Shown here: positions 63,469-64,000 of the stretch, piece by piece
Position numbering within the stretch: position 1 is the first letter of the stretch
Layout of the letters: each line of letters opens with the position of its first letter
Source of the DNA: Siccibacter turicensis LMG 23730
GTDB taxonomy: Bacteria > Pseudomonadota > Gammaproteobacteria > Enterobacterales > Enterobacteriaceae
Assembly: GCF_000463155.2 (NCBI RefSeq)
Contig: NZ_AWFZ01000030.1
Location: 16,392 to 80,391 of the forward strand
DNA: 64,000 nucleotides
Reading direction: 5' to 3'
Program-made: the position numbers and the translations under genes
The notes under the pieces: model-generated
What the model was told of the DNA's origin: nothing
What the model saw: only the letters and a program-made list of their open reading frames with translations
The model's database searches: none

Positions 63469-64000
63469 ATGTTTATTGGATTTGACTACGGCACCGCTAA
63501 CTGTTCGGTTGCGGTTATGGAAAACGGCGCACCGCGCATGGTGACGCTGGAGCAGGATTCCGCTCTGCTGCCGTCCATGATCTGCGCCCCAACCCGCGAG
63601 GCGATCAGCGAGTGGCTGCACCGCCACCACAGCGTGCCGACCGGCAGCGACGAGAACGCCGCCCTGCTGCGCCGGGCGATGAACCTCAATCGCGAGGAAG
63701 ACATTGAGGTCACGCCGGGCAGCGTGCAGTTCGGCCTGAACGCGCTGCGGCACTACACCGATGACCCGGAAGAGGTCTGGTTCGTTAAATCCCCCAAATC
63801 ATTCCTTGGCGCAACCGGGCTGAAACCCCAGCAGGTCGCGCTGTTTGAGGATCTGGTGTGCGCCATGATGCTGCATATTCGTCATACTGCGCAGCAGCAG
63901 CTCTCCGCCACGCTTGACCAGGCGGTGATTGGCCGCCCGATTAACTTTCAGGGGCTGGGCGGGGATGACGCTAACCAGCAGGCGCAGGGCATTCTGGAGC
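63469..64000 (+). CDS. yegD: Hsp70-family protein YegD (5' part)
   Basis: The window ends inside this gene, after 177 complete codons. From the ATG at 63469 it reads MFIGFDYGTANCSVAV, the phosphate-1 ATPase motif of the actin/Hsp70 fold. WFVKSPKSFLG and AVIGRPINFQGLGG-like (VIGRPINFQGLGG) further match E. coli YegD, a DnaK-like chaperone homologue of unknown partner. An ATG directly before it (63466) is also possible. GGGGATC supplies the ribosome-binding site. The C-terminal part lies outside. Confidence 0.93.
   Translation, partial: MFIGFDYGTANCSVAVMENGAPRMVTLEQDSALLPSMICAPTREAISEWLHRHHSVPTGSDENAALLRRAMNLNREEDIEVTPGSVQFGLNALRHYTDDPEEVWFVKSPKSFLGATGLKPQQVALFEDLVCAMMLHIRHTAQQQLSATLDQAVIGRPINFQGLGGDDANQQAQGILE

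Overview
The window is a chromosomal segment of an enteric gamma-proteobacterium (family Enterobacteriaceae). The gene content and order match the E. coli K-12 region from yeeX to yegD, and most proteins are recognisable E. coli orthologues of near-identical length. The core DNA is GC-rich by eye and local gene content differs from K-12 as I remember it (no dacD, no yeeY, no yefM/yoeB, an extra aminotransferase gene, no ugd between wzzB and gnd). This suggests an Enterobacter-like genus rather than Escherichia. I cannot fix the genus from sequence alone.

Layout. Positions 1-9571 hold housekeeping genes: tmaR, yeeA, sbmC (with a LexA-like box), sbcB, the thiosulfate uptake pair tsuB-tsuA, the putrescine importer plaP, a PLP-dependent GABA-type aminotransferase, and yeeZ. 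Positions 9718-17124 are the complete histidine operon: leader peptide with seven consecutive His codons, attenuator, hisGDCBHAFI, terminator. Positions 17140-28194 are the O-antigen region: wzzB, gnd, a seven-gene AT-rich operon (GT2, a PF05159-type putative glycosyltransferase, Wzx, Wzy, a Core-2/I-branching-type GT, GT2, acyltransferase) read from a JUMPstart/ops element, then galF. Next comes gnu (GlcNAc-PP-undecaprenol 4-epimerase). Positions 29622-52589 are the complete colanic acid operon, wza to wcaM, on the minus strand. Its long leader contains an RcsAB-like box and a second JUMPstart/ops element. Positions 53327-64000 hold yegH, a repeat-rich spacer, asmA, dcd, udk, the diguanylate cyclase yegE (dgcE), alkA, and the 5' part of yegD.

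How the genes work together. The two polysaccharide systems share the undecaprenyl-phosphate carrier. Colanic acid is started by WcaJ, built by WcaA/C/E/I/L, decorated by WcaB/F/K, supplied with GDP-fucose by CpsB/CpsG/Gmd/Fcl, flipped by WzxC, polymerised by WcaD and exported by Wza/Wzb/Wzc. The O unit is presumably started by WecA (not in the window). Gnu would convert the lipid-linked GlcNAc to GalNAc, the cluster's putative transferases would extend it, Wzx and Wzy would flip and polymerise it, and WzzB would set chain length. Both operons carry ops elements for RfaH.

The accessory, most strain-specific part is the O-antigen cluster (19836-26995). I see no transposase, integrase, CRISPR array, tRNA or rRNA. 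No completely new kind of system is evident. The least ordinary items are the composition of the O-antigen operon, its very short ops-to-start-codon leader, the missing ugd, the palindromic repeat that appears to encode the tail of WcaF, and the tandem 94-bp repeat after yegH.
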